Shown here piece by piece: positions 1 to 8,467 of a stretch of 64,000 bases of DNA. The notes beneath the pieces were generated by a model. That model saw only the letters and a list, made by a program, of their open reading frames with translations. It was not told the origin of the DNA and searched no databases. Location: NCBI RefSeq assembly GCF_021353235.1, contig NZ_JAJTWT010000009.1:183912-247911 (forward strand), in the 5' to 3' direction. The position numbers and the translations under genes were made by a program. This DNA is from Pelomonas caseinilytica (GTDB lineage Bacteria; Pseudomonadota; Gammaproteobacteria; Burkholderiales; Burkholderiaceae_C). The first letter of the stretch is position 1. Each line of letters opens with the position of its first letter.

Positions 1-419
1 AAAGCCGCAACGCCATTTTCGACAACCTCGAGGCCCTGAAAGCCGCCGGCAAGGCGCTGATCTACACCACCCATTACATGGAAGAGGCCGAGCGCCTGGC
101 CGACCGCATCACCGTCATCGACCATGGCCGGGTCGTCGCCCAGGGCACGCAGGCCGAGCTGTTCGCGCTGCTGCCGGCGGCTCAGGTCCTGCACGTGGAA
201 ATCGCCGGCGAGCCTGACGATGCCTTGCTGGCGGGCCTGCCGGGCGTCAAGCGCGTCGGCCAGCGGCTGGAGGCCAGCGTCGGCGACGTCGGTCGCGACG
301 CCGGCCCGCTGCTCGCCGCCCTGGCCGAGCGCGGCATCGCCGTGCGCGGCCTGTCGTCGGCCCGCGCCACGCTCGAAGACGTCTTCCTCCACCTCACCGG
401 CCGCGCCCTGCGGGATTGA
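1..419 (+). CDS. ABC transporter ATP-binding protein, C-terminal part
   Basis: The reading frame is open from the window edge to a TGA at 417-419, so only the end of the gene is present. The visible part starts in the region after Walker B and contains an H-loop (YTTHYMEEAE), followed by the usual 'D-R-I-T-V-I-D-H-G-R' strand and a C-terminal accessory domain of about 90 residues. This layout is typical of the ATPase subunit of ABC-2 type exporters (NatA/YhiH/drug-efflux class). It hydrolyses ATP at the inner face of the membrane to drive the permease encoded 14 bases downstream. The substrate cannot be read from the sequence. Confidence 0.9.
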   Translation, partial: SRNAIFDNLEALKAAGKALIYTTHYMEEAERLADRITVIDHGRVVAQGTQAELFALLPAAQVLHVEIAGEPDDALLAGLPGVKRVGQRLEASVGDVGRDAGPLLAALAERGIAVRGLSSARATLEDVFLHLTGRALRD

Positions 420-433
420 ACCAAGGACCGTCC

Positions 434-1726
434 ATGCAAGCCCTGCTCGCCCTCGTCCGTGCCGAGATCAAGCTGCACTTCTCCAACCGCCGCGCCGTGC
501 TGATGAGCATCGTCGCGCCCATCCTCATCGCCGCCTTCTTCGGCAGCCTCTTCGGCGGCGGCAGCAAGATGGCCGGCATCCCCGTCGGGGTCGTCGACCT
601 CGACCGCAGCCCGTTGTCGCAGCGGGTGGTCGCGGCCCTGCTGGCCGAGCCCTCGCTCAAGGCCGTCGCGGGCGAAGAGGCCGAGCTGCTGGGCCAGGTG
701 CGCGCCGGCAAGCTGCGCGCCGTGGCCGTGCTGCCGGCCGGCCTCGGCCAGCAGGCCGGCCGCGCCCTCTTCGGGGCCGGCGCCAAGCCCGAGATCGCCC
801 TGCACTACGACCCTTCCCAGGCCAGCGCCCTGGCGGTCGTGCGCGGGCTGCTGGCGCAGACGCTGATGCAGGAGGTCAGCCGCGCCAGCTTCAGCGGCGA
901 CAGCCCCGTGCTGGCTGGGCTCAGGCAGGACGTCGAGCAGGCCCGCGACCTCGATCCCGAACGCCGCGCCGAACTGATGCGGCTGTTCGACAGCGTCGGC
1001 GCCGTCCAGAAGCGCGAGGCGGCCCAGGCGGGCGCTGCCTCGGCGCCGCTGGCCGGCGGCCTGTCCATGCCCTACTCGACACGCGAGATCGAGGCCGTGC
1101 AGTCGGGTGCCAATGCCGCGCCGGTGGCCTACAACAGCTATGCCCATTCCTTTGCCGGCATGGGGGTGCAGTTCATCCTGATGGCCGGCGTGGACATGGC
1201 CCTGGGCCTGCTGCTGATGCGCCGCCTGGGGCTGTGGAAGCGGCTGCGCGCCGCGCCGCTGTCGCGCGCCCAGCTGCTGGGCAGCCGCATCCTGGCCAGC
1301 GCCCTCATCTCGATGATCGTCTTCGCCGTGCTCTACGCGGTCGCCATCGGCGGCTTCGGGGTGCGCGTGCTCGGCAGCCCGGCCGGCCTGCTGCTGGTGC
1401 TGGTGTGCTTCTCGCTGCTGACGGCCAGCTTCGGCCTGCTCGTCGCCGCCCTCGGCCGCACGCCCGAAGCGACGCGCGGCCTGGCCATCCTGGCCACGCT
1501 GCTGATGGTCATGCTGGGCGGAGCCTGGGTGCCGGCCTTCATCTTCCCGGAGTGGCTGCAGACGGCGTCGCTGGCCGTCCCCACGCGCTGGGCCGTGGAT
1601 GCGCTGGACGCCATGACCTGGCGTGGCCAGCCTTTCTCCGCCGCCCTGCTGCCCAGCGCGGTGATGCTCGGCTTCAGCGCGGTGTTCGCCGCCGTGGCGA
1701 TCTGGCGCTTCCGCTGGGAGGAGTGA
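434..1726 (+). CDS. ABC-2 type transporter permease
   Basis: A 430-residue membrane protein with one N-terminal hydrophobic helix (after 'LHFSNRRAVLMS'), a soluble extracytoplasmic domain of about 200 residues, and a cluster of five or six hydrophobic helices in the C-terminal half, including the conserved 'LGGAWVPAFIFPEWLQ' stretch. This is the ABC2_membrane_3 layout of NatB/YhhJ-like exporters. A TTG at 416 is in frame, but the ATG at 434 has an AGGA about 7 bases upstream and is preferred. It pairs with the ATPase just upstream. The exported substrate (drug, ion or lipid-like) is unknown. Confidence 0.88.
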   Translation: MQALLALVRAEIKLHFSNRRAVLMSIVAPILIAAFFGSLFGGGSKMAGIPVGVVDLDRSPLSQRVVAALLAEPSLKAVAGEEAELLGQVRAGKLRAVAVLPAGLGQQAGRALFGAGAKPEIALHYDPSQASALAVVRGLLAQTLMQEVSRASFSGDSPVLAGLRQDVEQARDLDPERRAELMRLFDSVGAVQKREAAQAGAASAPLAGGLSMPYSTREIEAVQSGANAAPVAYNSYAHSFAGMGVQFILMAGVDMALGLLLMRRLGLWKRLRAAPLSRAQLLGSRILASALISMIVFAVLYAVAIGGFGVRVLGSPAGLLLVLVCFSLLTASFGLLVAALGRTPEATRGLAILATLLMVMLGGAWVPAFIFPEWLQTASLAVPTRWAVDALDAMTWRGQPFSAALLPSAVMLGFSAVFAAVAIWRFRWEE

Positions 1727-1840
1727 GGGCGGCAGCCCCGCGGCGCCGGGCCGATTGGCGATATATGCGATAGGATAGTCTTGCATTCACGCCGCGTACT
1801 CCTACGTGTCATGTGGATGTCTGGATATTTGGGATAGCCT

Positions 1841-2605
1841 ATGCCACGCCTTGAGCCCACGAAGACACGTCGCCGTCCGCGGCAGGCGACGGCATCGCCG
1901 CAGGTGCAGTCGCCCCCCCTTCGCGGCCGGGGGAAGCCGCCTGCCCTGGAGGGCGTCGGCCAGCGCCTGCACGACCTCAAGGCACTCCCAGCCACCGAGT
2001 CCCGCGAGCTCCTGAAGGCGCTCTACAAGTACGACGTCGCGCCGCATCGGCCTGCGGCCGTTCCGGAGGGACAGAAGGTCGTGGTCCACGTGGTGTTCGG
2101 GGCCTCGGGGAAGGTGTCGTATTCGACGCAGGTGACGTCCGGCCAGGTCGACCTGGCCCAGTCCCTTCTCGATGCCGCGCCGCTGAAGCCTGATGAACGG
2201 CTTCTGGAACTCAGGCGCACTCTCACCCAGCGAACGGTCGACAGCGTGCTCCAAGGGACGAGATGGCTCTCGCCATCCGAGCTCAACGAAGTCCGGCATG
2301 CCAAGACGACCAACCCCTCGCACACTGTCAAGCGGTGGATCGACTCCCAACGCATCTTCGCCCTGGAGCGCGGCGGCGCTCGGCTGATTCCCGCCTACGC
2401 CCTCGATGAACTCGGCGAACCCGTGCCCATCCTGCAGGAAGTCTTGAAGCTCATGGCCGGACGGTCACCTTTCCGCATCGCCGCCTGGTTCGAATCGCCC
2501 ACCAGCTATCTGGAGGGGCAGAGGCCTCGTGATCTCCTCGCCACCGACGGCCTGGCCGTCGTCAAGGCGGCCGAGCAGAGCCTGCAGGGGCCTCTGCATG
2601 GCTAG
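1841..2605 (+). CDS. Xre/MbcA/ParS-type antitoxin of a RES toxin pair
   Basis: A 254-residue basic protein. Its C-terminus ('SPFRIAAWFESPTSYLEG' followed by Q-R-P-R-D-L-L) matches the toxin-binding domain of the MbcA/ParS/Xre antitoxins (DUF2384), where a Gly-x-x-Pro-x-Asp/Leu-Leu turn is typical. Residues about 120-190 contain a helix-turn-helix-like stretch ('WLSPSELNEV...HTVKRWI'). The N-terminal 100 residues are not recognised, and the protein is longer than the usual 130-180 residues of this family. It overlaps the downstream RES gene by 8 bases, the standard antitoxin-then-toxin order. By family analogy it binds and inhibits the RES enzyme and represses its own promoter. Confidence 0.75.
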   Translation: MPRLEPTKTRRRPRQATASPQVQSPPLRGRGKPPALEGVGQRLHDLKALPATESRELLKALYKYDVAPHRPAAVPEGQKVVVHVVFGASGKVSYSTQVTSGQVDLAQSLLDAAPLKPDERLLELRRTLTQRTVDSVLQGTRWLSPSELNEVRHAKTTNPSHTVKRWIDSQRIFALERGGARLIPAYALDELGEPVPILQEVLKLMAGRSPFRIAAWFESPTSYLEGQRPRDLLATDGLAVVKAAEQSLQGPLHG

Positions 2606-3341
2606 GAAGAAGGCGGGCGCAGCGACACCACCGGCAGCGCCGGCGACGGCTCCTGGCGCGGCACCCCTGTCGCCGCCGACCGCGACGCCTGCGACGCTTT
2701 CCGGCGCCTCGAAGCGCCCCCCGGCGGCCCACGTGCCGACCGTCAGGGACCTCGTGCCTGCCGATTGGTATCGCGTGCACGAGTACGACGCTGCCACCGG
2801 GGCCTACGACTCCACGGCCTTCAACGGCAGCGGTCGAGGCAACGCCCGCTTCAGCCCGCTGGTGCGGCCCGATGGCAGCGTCATCCCCACCCTCTACGCG
2901 GCCCAGGCTCCGCGGACGGCCATCGCGGAAATCCTGTTCCACGACGCGCCCTATCCGTCGACGGGCTGGACCTTCGATTGGTCCTCCCACGACGACCCTT
3001 CGAAAAGCAGGACCCACATGAGCATCGTGTCGACCCCCCCGCTCAAGCTGGCGTCGCTGACGACCTTCGGCCTGCAGGCGGCGGGGCTCGAGGTCCACGA
3101 CCTGCTGGCCGGCAACAGCGGCGTCTATCCGGTCACGCGGGAGTGGGCGTTGTGGTTCTACGAGCAGATGCCGGCCATCCAGGGGCTGTACTGGATGAGC
3201 CGACGCGACAACGAGCATGCCTGCATCATGTTGTTCGGTGATCGGGTCTCCGGCCTCAAGCGAAAGGGCCGGGAGCACATATCGGCCTATGAGGCCGACG
3301 TCCTGAATACTTTGGTGGCCATGAACGCCGGCATCACCTGA
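2598..3341 (+). CDS. RES-domain toxin (NAD+-degrading family)
   Basis: A 247-residue protein with a Pro/Ala-rich N-terminal tail of about 45 residues and a full RES domain. Visible family residues include the first Arg ('WYRVHEYD'), the Gly/Arg/Phe strand ('GRGNARFSP'), Tyr of 'LYAAQAPRTAIAEILFHD' with the key Glu, and the late Ser of 'YWMSRRDN'. Characterised RES toxins (Res, MbcT) destroy cellular NAD+ by hydrolysis or phosphorolysis; the same activity here is inferred. The ATG at 2598 was chosen over an upstream in-frame start because it gives the usual short overlap with the antitoxin gene. The pair stands alone between an ABC exporter and a two-component system. Confidence 0.85.
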   Translation: MARKKAGAATPPAAPATAPGAAPLSPPTATPATLSGASKRPPAAHVPTVRDLVPADWYRVHEYDAATGAYDSTAFNGSGRGNARFSPLVRPDGSVIPTLYAAQAPRTAIAEILFHDAPYPSTGWTFDWSSHDDPSKSRTHMSIVSTPPLKLASLTTFGLQAAGLEVHDLLAGNSGVYPVTREWALWFYEQMPAIQGLYWMSRRDNEHACIMLFGDRVSGLKRKGREHISAYEADVLNTLVAMNAGIT

Positions 3342-3353
3342 CGCCGGGCCGCG

Positions 3354-4727
3354 TCAGGCCGACGGCAGCGTTAGCACCGCCAGCAGGCCGCCGATGGGGC
3401 TGCGGCTCAGTTCCAGGCTGCCGCCGTAGAGCCGCGCCAGCTCCTGCACGATGGCCAGGCCCAGGCCGCTGCCGGGCGTCGATTCGTCGAGCCGGCCGCC
3501 GCGGCGAAGGGCTTCCTCGATGCGTGCCTCGGGGATGCCCGGGCCGTCGTCGTCCAGGGTGATGCGCAGCCGCCGGCCGGCCAGCGTGCCGCTGAGCAGC
3601 ACCTGGGTGCGCGCCGACCTGCAGGCGTTGTCCAGCAGGTTGCCCAGCATCTCCTGCAGGTCCTGCGTTTCGCCGGCGAAGGCCAGGCGCTCGTCCAGGT
3701 CGGTGACGATGGCCACGAGGCGCGCGGCATGGACCTTGCGCATCACCTTGACCAGGCCCTCGGCCACCGGCAGCACCGGCGTGCGCAGGCCGACCACGCC
3801 CAGGGCGGCGGCCGCGCGGGCGCGGGCGAGGTGCCAGTCGACGTGGCGGCGTGCCGTCAGCACCTGCTCGGCCACCAGCGCGGGCAGCTCGGCGCGGGCC
3901 GCCTCCGAGCCCTGCGCCTGGCCGGCGGCCTGGGACAGCACCGTCAGCGGCGTCTTGAGGGCGTGGGCCAGGTTGCCGGCCTGGGCGCGGGCGCGCTCCA
4001 GCACCTCGGCGTGGCGGTCGAGCACGCCGTTCAGGTCGTTCACCAGCGGCTGGATCTCGTCGGGGTAGCGGCCTTCCAGCCTTTGCGTGCGTCCCTCGCG
4101 CAGGGCCGACAGGGCCAGGCGCAGCCGGCCCAGCGGCGCCAGCCCGATCGTCACCTGCAGCAGCGCCGCGGCGGCCAGCAGCAGCAGCAGGGCCAGCAGC
4201 GACCAGGCCAGCACGCCGTCGAAATGGCGGCCGGCCTGCTCCAGCGGGCGCAGGTCGGCCGCCACCATCACTCGCCAGGGGGCCTGGGCGCCCTCGGCCC
4301 GCAGCGTGCGCTCGATCAGCAGCAGCGGCACCTGGCCGGGGCCGGGCAGTTCGTGCACGTGCAGCTCGCGGTCGGCCGGCATGTCGCGCGGCGCGGCGAG
4401 TTGCTCGTCCCAGAGCGAGCGCGACCGCAGCAGGGCGGGCTCGCCACCGGGGCCGGCGCCGTCGACCTGCCAGTACAGCCCCGAGCGCGGCCGGGTCCAG
4501 CGGGGGTCGGACAGCCGGGCGGGGTCCAGCGCCGGGCGCCCGTCGGCATCCGCCTCCAGCCGCGCCGTGACCTGGTCCAGCTCCACGCCGAGGCGGTCGA
4601 TGAACTGCTGGCGCACGTGCTCCCGGAACAGGCCGGACAGCACGAAACCCGCCGCGACGAGCGCCAGGCCGGCCGTCGCCAGCGTGGCCAGCAGCAGCCT
4701 TTGCCTCAGGGAGCGCAGATAGGCCAT
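3354..4727 (-). CDS. sensor histidine kinase (PhoQ/QseC-like)
   Basis: A 457-residue membrane kinase. Transmembrane helices lie at about residues 11-33 and 171-193 and enclose a periplasmic sensor of about 135 residues. A HAMP-like segment is followed by the dimerisation/phosphoacceptor box 'NLAHALKTPLTVLSQ' (His255). The catalytic domain has an N box ('LGNLLDNACRSAR'), the G1 box 'DDDGPGIP' and the G2 box 'GSGLGLAIV'. The variant 'AHALKTPL' H-box is characteristic of the PhoQ/FeuQ subgroup. It lies 8 bases downstream of its response regulator. With the PepSY gene it forms a three-gene unit. The signal is unknown; PhoQ relatives sense divalent cations, acidity or peptides. Confidence 0.92.
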   Translation of the reverse strand: MAYLRSLRQRLLLATLATAGLALVAAGFVLSGLFREHVRQQFIDRLGVELDQVTARLEADADGRPALDPARLSDPRWTRPRSGLYWQVDGAGPGGEPALLRSRSLWDEQLAAPRDMPADRELHVHELPGPGQVPLLLIERTLRAEGAQAPWRVMVAADLRPLEQAGRHFDGVLAWSLLALLLLLAAAALLQVTIGLAPLGRLRLALSALREGRTQRLEGRYPDEIQPLVNDLNGVLDRHAEVLERARAQAGNLAHALKTPLTVLSQAAGQAQGSEAARAELPALVAEQVLTARRHVDWHLARARAAAALGVVGLRTPVLPVAEGLVKVMRKVHAARLVAIVTDLDERLAFAGETQDLQEMLGNLLDNACRSARTQVLLSGTLAGRRLRITLDDDGPGIPEARIEEALRRGGRLDESTPGSGLGLAIVQELARLYGGSLELSRSPIGGLLAVLTLPSA

Positions 4728-4735
4728 GGACCGTT

Positions 4736-5398
4736 TCAGCCGCGGGCCGCGAGGCGGTAGCCCAGGCCGCGCACGGTCTCGATGAGGTCGGCGCCCAGCT
4801 TGCGCCGCAGCCGTGCGACGAAGACCTCCACGGTGTTGGAGTCGCGGTCGAAGTCCTGGGCGTAGAGATGCTCCACCAACTCGCTGCGCGACACCACCTG
4901 ACCCGCCCGGTGCATCAGGTAGGCCAGCAGGCGGTACTCATGGGCGGTGAGGCTCACCGTCGCGCCGGCCTGGGTGACGGTGCCGTTGCGTGTGTCCAGC
5001 GTGATGTCGCCGTTGTTCAGCAGCGGCGAGGCCAGGCCGTGGGAGCGCCGCACGAGGGCGCGCAGCCGGGCCAGCAGCTCCTCGGTGTGGAAGGGCTTGG
5101 CGAGGTAGTCGTCGGCACCCGCGTCGATGCCGGCCACCTTCTCGTGCCAGCCGTCGCGGGCGGTGAGGATGAGGACGGGCGTCGTGCGTCCGGCGGCGCG
5201 CCAGCGCTGCAGCACGGTCAGGCCGTCCAGCACCGGCAGGCCGAGATCCAGCACGACGGCGTCGTAGGGCTCGGTCGCGCCGAGGTGGGCGGCCTGCCCG
5301 CCGTCTGCGGCCTCGTCGACGGCGTAGCCGGCCTGGGCCAGCACCGCCTTGAGCTGGCCACGCAGGGTGGGCTCGTCCTCCACCAGCAGCACCCTCAT
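4736..5398 (-). CDS. OmpR/PhoB-family response regulator
   Basis: 220 residues. The receiver domain has the acidic pair in 'VEDEP', the phosphoacceptor Asp51 ('VVLDLGLP'), Thr79 and Lys101 ('LAKPF'). The C-terminal winged helix ends 'NTVEVFVARLRRKLG...IETVRGLGYRL', as in PhoP/QseB. It is the partner of the kinase encoded immediately downstream and overlaps the upstream PepSY gene by four bases, so all three are almost certainly co-transcribed. On phosphorylation it should bind direct-repeat sites; no target site is evident in this window. Confidence 0.94.
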   Translation of the reverse strand: MRVLLVEDEPTLRGQLKAVLAQAGYAVDEAADGGQAAHLGATEPYDAVVLDLGLPVLDGLTVLQRWRAAGRTTPVLILTARDGWHEKVAGIDAGADDYLAKPFHTEELLARLRALVRRSHGLASPLLNNGDITLDTRNGTVTQAGATVSLTAHEYRLLAYLMHRAGQVVSRSELVEHLYAQDFDRDSNTVEVFVARLRRKLGADLIETVRGLGYRLAARG

Positions 5399-5760
5399 GG
5401 CCGGGGCTCCGCCGGCGATGCGGCCGGGGCCGGCCGGACCGGTTCAGGCCGTGTGCGGCTGCCGAGCACGGCGGCGGTGCGCGCGTCCACCTTGAGGCGG
5501 CGCAGGGTGCCGTCGGGCCGCAGCAGCTTGAGCTCGTAGACCCAGCGCCCGGCGTCCTGCTCCAGCTCCACCTCCAGCACCTCGCCGGGTTCGGTGCGGC
5601 GCAGCGCTTCCAGCACCTGGCGCAGCGGCAGCACCTCGCCGGCCTGGACGGCGGCGCGGGCGCGATCGTGGTCATGCCGGTCATCGGCCCGCAGCACCCC
5701 CGTCCCGGCGAACAGCAGGACTGCAGCGAAGCTCCATCGGCCGGGTCGTCGAGGCGTCAT
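5395..5760 (-). CDS. PepSY-domain periplasmic protein
   Basis: A 121-residue protein with a short cationic signal peptide ('MTPRRPGRWSFAAVLLFAG') and one PepSY domain, visible as 'AGEVLPLRQVLEALRR...GEVLEVELEQDAGRWVYELKLL' and the closing '...LRRLKVDARTAAVLG'. PepSY modules are periplasmic and are often encoded with PhoPQ-like systems, where they are thought to modulate the sensor. A Pro-rich tail follows. A CACACT hexamer ends 6 bases upstream of the ATG (5767-5772, reverse strand) and could be the -10 of a leaderless transcript. It is first in the operon with the regulator and kinase. Confidence 0.85.
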   Translation of the reverse strand: MTPRRPGRWSFAAVLLFAGTGVLRADDRHDHDRARAAVQAGEVLPLRQVLEALRRTEPGEVLEVELEQDAGRWVYELKLLRPDGTLRRLKVDARTAAVLGSRTRPEPVRPAPAASPAEPRP

Positions 5761-5818
5761 GCGGCAAGTGTGCGCCGCGGGAGCTGAACCTCAGATGAAC
5801 GGCCGGGCCGCCGGCGGC

Positions 5819-6505
5819 TCAGCGGATGGCCGTGGCCCAGCGCCCGAAGCGGGGCGCCAGCCGCCAGCCGTCCTCGCCCAGCCAGTCGGCCGACACCAGC
5901 ACGTGGTGGGCGCGGCCGATGAGCTTCTCGCGCGGCACGGTGCCGATGAAGCGCGAGTCCTCGCTGTTGTCGCGGTTGTCGCCGAGCAGGAAGTACTGTC
6001 CGGGCGGCACGGTGATCTCGGCGAAGTCCCGCCGGGCCGGCAGCCGGGGCAGGAACTGCACGGGATGCGATCGGCCGCCGAGGTCCTCGGTGGCGCGCAC
6101 GGCGTCCACCACCCAGCCGGGCGCGACGGTCTCGCCCTGCGAGCGGCTGTCGCGGTAGGCCAGCGGCCGGCCGTTGAGGACCAGCACGTCGCCCTGCATG
6201 GCGATGCGGTCGCCCGGCAGGCCGACGATGCGCTTGATCAGCCGCGTGCCGCCGGCCGGCGAACTCAACGTCACCACGTCGCCGCGGCGGGGCTCGCCCA
6301 GGGGCATCAGCACCACGTCGGTCAGCGGCAGCTTGAGGTCGTAGGCCAGGCGGTTGACCAGCACGACGTCGCCCTCCAGCAGCGTCGGCCGCATGGAGCC
6401 GGAGGGGATGGGATTCCAGTCCGCGACCGCGGTGCGGAACACCAGGAAGCCGAGGAGGAAGAGGATGAAACCGCGGTTGTCGCGGAGGGCGCGTCGGAGG
6501 TCCAT
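5819..6505 (-). CDS. lepB: signal peptidase I
   Basis: A 228-residue type I signal peptidase that cleaves secretory signal peptides at the outer face of the inner membrane. A single N-terminal helix ('ILFLLGFLVFRTAVA') is followed by box B 'PSGSMRPTL' with the nucleophile Ser37, box D 'RLIKRIVGLPGDRI' with the general base Lys91, and box E 'GDNRDNSEDSR'. It is shorter than E. coli LepB (324 aa) because it has one membrane helix instead of two and little of domain II. It is not linked to lepA or rnc, so it may be a second copy. The ATG at 6505 has no clear Shine-Dalgarno; CAACAT lies 7 bases upstream. Confidence 0.93.
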   Translation of the reverse strand: MDLRRALRDNRGFILFLLGFLVFRTAVADWNPIPSGSMRPTLLEGDVVLVNRLAYDLKLPLTDVVLMPLGEPRRGDVVTLSSPAGGTRLIKRIVGLPGDRIAMQGDVLVLNGRPLAYRDSRSQGETVAPGWVVDAVRATEDLGGRSHPVQFLPRLPARRDFAEITVPPGQYFLLGDNRDNSEDSRFIGTVPREKLIGRAHHVLVSADWLGEDGWRLAPRFGRWATAIR

Positions 6506-6603
6506 GGCGTCGATGTTGCCGGCGCCGCGCCCGCGGCGGCAGGGCGGCCGGGCGAACGGCAGTGCGGGCCGGCTGGATGGCGGCCGGGCCGCGTGGACGG
6601 CGC

Positions 6604-7749
6604 TCAGCCCGCGGCGACGACCACGCGGTTGCGGCCGGCGTCCTTGGCGGCGTAGAGGGCATCGTCGGCACGGCGGATGACGGCCTGCACGTCCGCATCG
6701 GCGGGGCCGTATTCCGACACGCCGATGCTGACCGTCACGCGGATGCCGGGCCCCGGGGCGGCCACCCGCGCGGCCACGCGCTGGGCGAGGTGCTCGGCGT
6801 CTGCCAGGCGGGTGCGAGGCAGCAGCACGCAGAACTCCTCGCCGCCCCAGCGGCCGACGAGGTCGTCGCCGCGCAGCGCGGCGCGCAGGCTGGCCGAGAC
6901 CGTTCGCAGGACCTGGTCGCCCTGGGCGTGGCCGTGCTGGTCGTTGATGGCCTTGAAGTGGTCCACGTCCACCATCATCAGCGCGTAGCCGGCGCGGCCC
7001 TGCAGGGCGCCGGCGTGGGCCTGCTCCAGCTCCTGCAGCAGGCCGCGGCGGTTGAGGGCGCCGGTGAGCTCGTCCGTCTTGGCCTGCTGGCCCAGCCGGT
7101 GCAGCACGCGGCCGAGCACCAGGCGGATGTGGGCGAGGTTGATGAGGCCGCCGACGAAGAGCACGGCGATGGCCAGCGGGATGTTGGCGTGGCCGGGGGC
7201 GTCGATGGAGATCTTGGTGGTGGCGCCCACCAGCAGGGCCTGCACGCCGCGCGCCAGCAGCAGTGCGGCCAGCAGGGCGTAGCCGGCCGCCGCCACCGGC
7301 GCGAAGAAGGGCGTGGCGGCGCGGCCCAGGCGCCACATCAGGCCGGCGCTGGCGGCCAGCATGGCGCCGCAGCCGAAGCAGACGACGGCCACGCGCACGC
7401 CGTGGCCGTTGTCGAGCAGGAAGCTCGCCGCGACGGTGGCCGCCGCGGCGGCGAGGCCGGCCACGTAGCCGGCCGCGCGCGGGCAGCGGCCCCAGTGCAG
7501 GGCCAAGCCCCGGTGCTCGAACATGGCCGCCGCGATGATGAGCAGGTCGGCCAGGTTGCGCGGGGCGCTGCCGCTGGCCCAGGGCGGCACGAAGAGCGCG
7601 AGCCCCGCGGCCAGGAAGAGCCAGAAAAGCGCGAAATGACCCTCGGTCGCACGCCAGCGCCGCGCCATGCGCGCCGTCATCGCCCAGGCCAGGGCGTGCA
7701 CGAAGAACTGCACCGAGACGAGCGCGATCAGCAGGGGTTGCGCGGGCAA
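6604..7749 (-). CDS. membrane-bound diguanylate cyclase (GGDEF)
   Basis: About 381 residues. The N-terminal 200 residues hold six or seven hydrophobic helices, so the sensor is membrane-embedded. The C-terminal GGDEF domain has 'TDELTGALNRRG', the metal-binding 'MMVDVDHFKAIND' and the active-site 'RWGGEEF'. An intact inhibitory I-site (RGDD, five residues before GGEEF) suggests feedback inhibition by its product. It makes cyclic di-GMP from GTP. No ATG lies near the natural N-terminus; the TTG at 7749, with an AGG about 7 bases upstream, is the most plausible start, so the N-terminus is uncertain. It is divergent from tspO. Confidence 0.88.
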   Translation of the reverse strand: MPAQPLLIALVSVQFFVHALAWAMTARMARRWRATEGHFALFWLFLAAGLALFVPPWASGSAPRNLADLLIIAAAMFEHRGLALHWGRCPRAAGYVAGLAAAAATVAASFLLDNGHGVRVAVVCFGCGAMLAASAGLMWRLGRAATPFFAPVAAAGYALLAALLLARGVQALLVGATTKISIDAPGHANIPLAIAVLFVGGLINLAHIRLVLGRVLHRLGQQAKTDELTGALNRRGLLQELEQAHAGALQGRAGYALMMVDVDHFKAINDQHGHAQGDQVLRTVSASLRAALRGDDLVGRWGGEEFCVLLPRTRLADAEHLAQRVAARVAAPGPGIRVTVSIGVSEYGPADADVQAVIRRADDALYAAKDAGRNRVVVAAG

Positions 7750-7893
7750 GACGGGACCTGGAGGCGGGCGATGGCGAAGTGTGGAGTGTGGCCCACGCCG
7801 CTGACGCCACGCCTTCTGCCGGCGGGCTTCAGGCCGGCGGGTCCTTGGCCCCACCGGCGCCAGGGCCGGCCGGCGGCGGCTATCGTTGCGGCC

Positions 7894-8412
7894 ATGGATG
7901 CACTCGACAGGACGGCCACGGCGCGAAGCTCCGCGGTGGCCCAGGCCATCGGCCTGGCGGCCTGGCTGGCCCTCACGGCGGTCGCCGCCGCGGCGGGCGC
8001 CATCGCCTCGGTGGACGCCCAGGCCTTCTATGCCCAGCTCGACAAGCCCGCCTGGGCGCCGCCGCCGTCGGTGTTCGGACCGGTGTGGTCGCTGCTGTAC
8101 TTCCTGATGGCCGTGGCCGCCTGGCGGGTCTGGCGCGCCCGTCCGGCGCAGCGCGTGGACGGGGCACTGGGCCTGTACGTCGTCCAGCTGGTGGCCAACG
8201 CGCTGTGGTCGTGGCTGTTCTTCGGCTGGCACCAGGGCGCCCTGGCCTTCGGCGAGGTGCTGTTGCTGCTGGCCCTGATCGCCGCCACCGTCGCCGCCTT
8301 CTGGCGCATCCGGCCGGCGGCCGGCCTGTTGCTGCTGCCCTACCTCGCCTGGGTCTGCTTCGCTTCGGCCCTGACCTGGTCGGTCTGGCAGCGCAACCCG
8401 GGCCTGCTGTAG
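7894..8412 (+). CDS. tspO: TspO/MBR family tryptophan-rich sensory protein
   Basis: A 172-residue integral membrane protein with five helices. Family signatures are 'KPAWAPPPSVFGPVWSLLY', 'NALWSWLFF' and the C-terminal 'PYLAWVCFASALTWSVWQRN'. TspO proteins bind porphyrins and related ligands and in photosynthetic or facultative bacteria affect tetrapyrrole-related regulation. Its role here is inferred. The N-terminus is about 15 residues longer than that of the short homologues. A TATCGT hexamer ends 7 bases before the ATG, with no Shine-Dalgarno in between. hemB and hemJ lie elsewhere in the window and are not linked to it. Confidence 0.9.
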   Translation: MDALDRTATARSSAVAQAIGLAAWLALTAVAAAAGAIASVDAQAFYAQLDKPAWAPPPSVFGPVWSLLYFLMAVAAWRVWRARPAQRVDGALGLYVVQLVANALWSWLFFGWHQGALAFGEVLLLLALIAATVAAFWRIRPAAGLLLLPYLAWVCFASALTWSVWQRNPGLL

Positions 8413-8433
8413 CGTGGACGGGCCCTAGGCGGT

Positions 8434-8461
8434 CCGTCGGGAGGACCCCCGACGGTAAACT
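8434..8461 (+). promoter_or_regulatory. stem-loop and -10-like box just before tsaB
   Basis: A perfect 8-bp stem with a six-base loop (8434-8441 with 8448-8455) directly abuts the hexamer TAAACT (8456-8461), which ends 6 bases before the tsaB ATG. There is no ribosome-binding sequence in the gap. The hexamer spacing fits a transcript starting at the A of the ATG. The stem may end tspO transcription or bind a protein. It has no T-run, so a classical terminator is unlikely. Confidence 0.4.
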
Positions 8462-8467
8462 GCCTCG

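Noticed and set aside
5819..7810. A single minus-strand open frame covering both the signal peptidase and the region opposite to or overlapping the cyclase
   Set aside because: Only its C-terminal 228 codons match a family (signal peptidase I). The rest is out of frame with the cyclase, which is clearly encoded in another frame.
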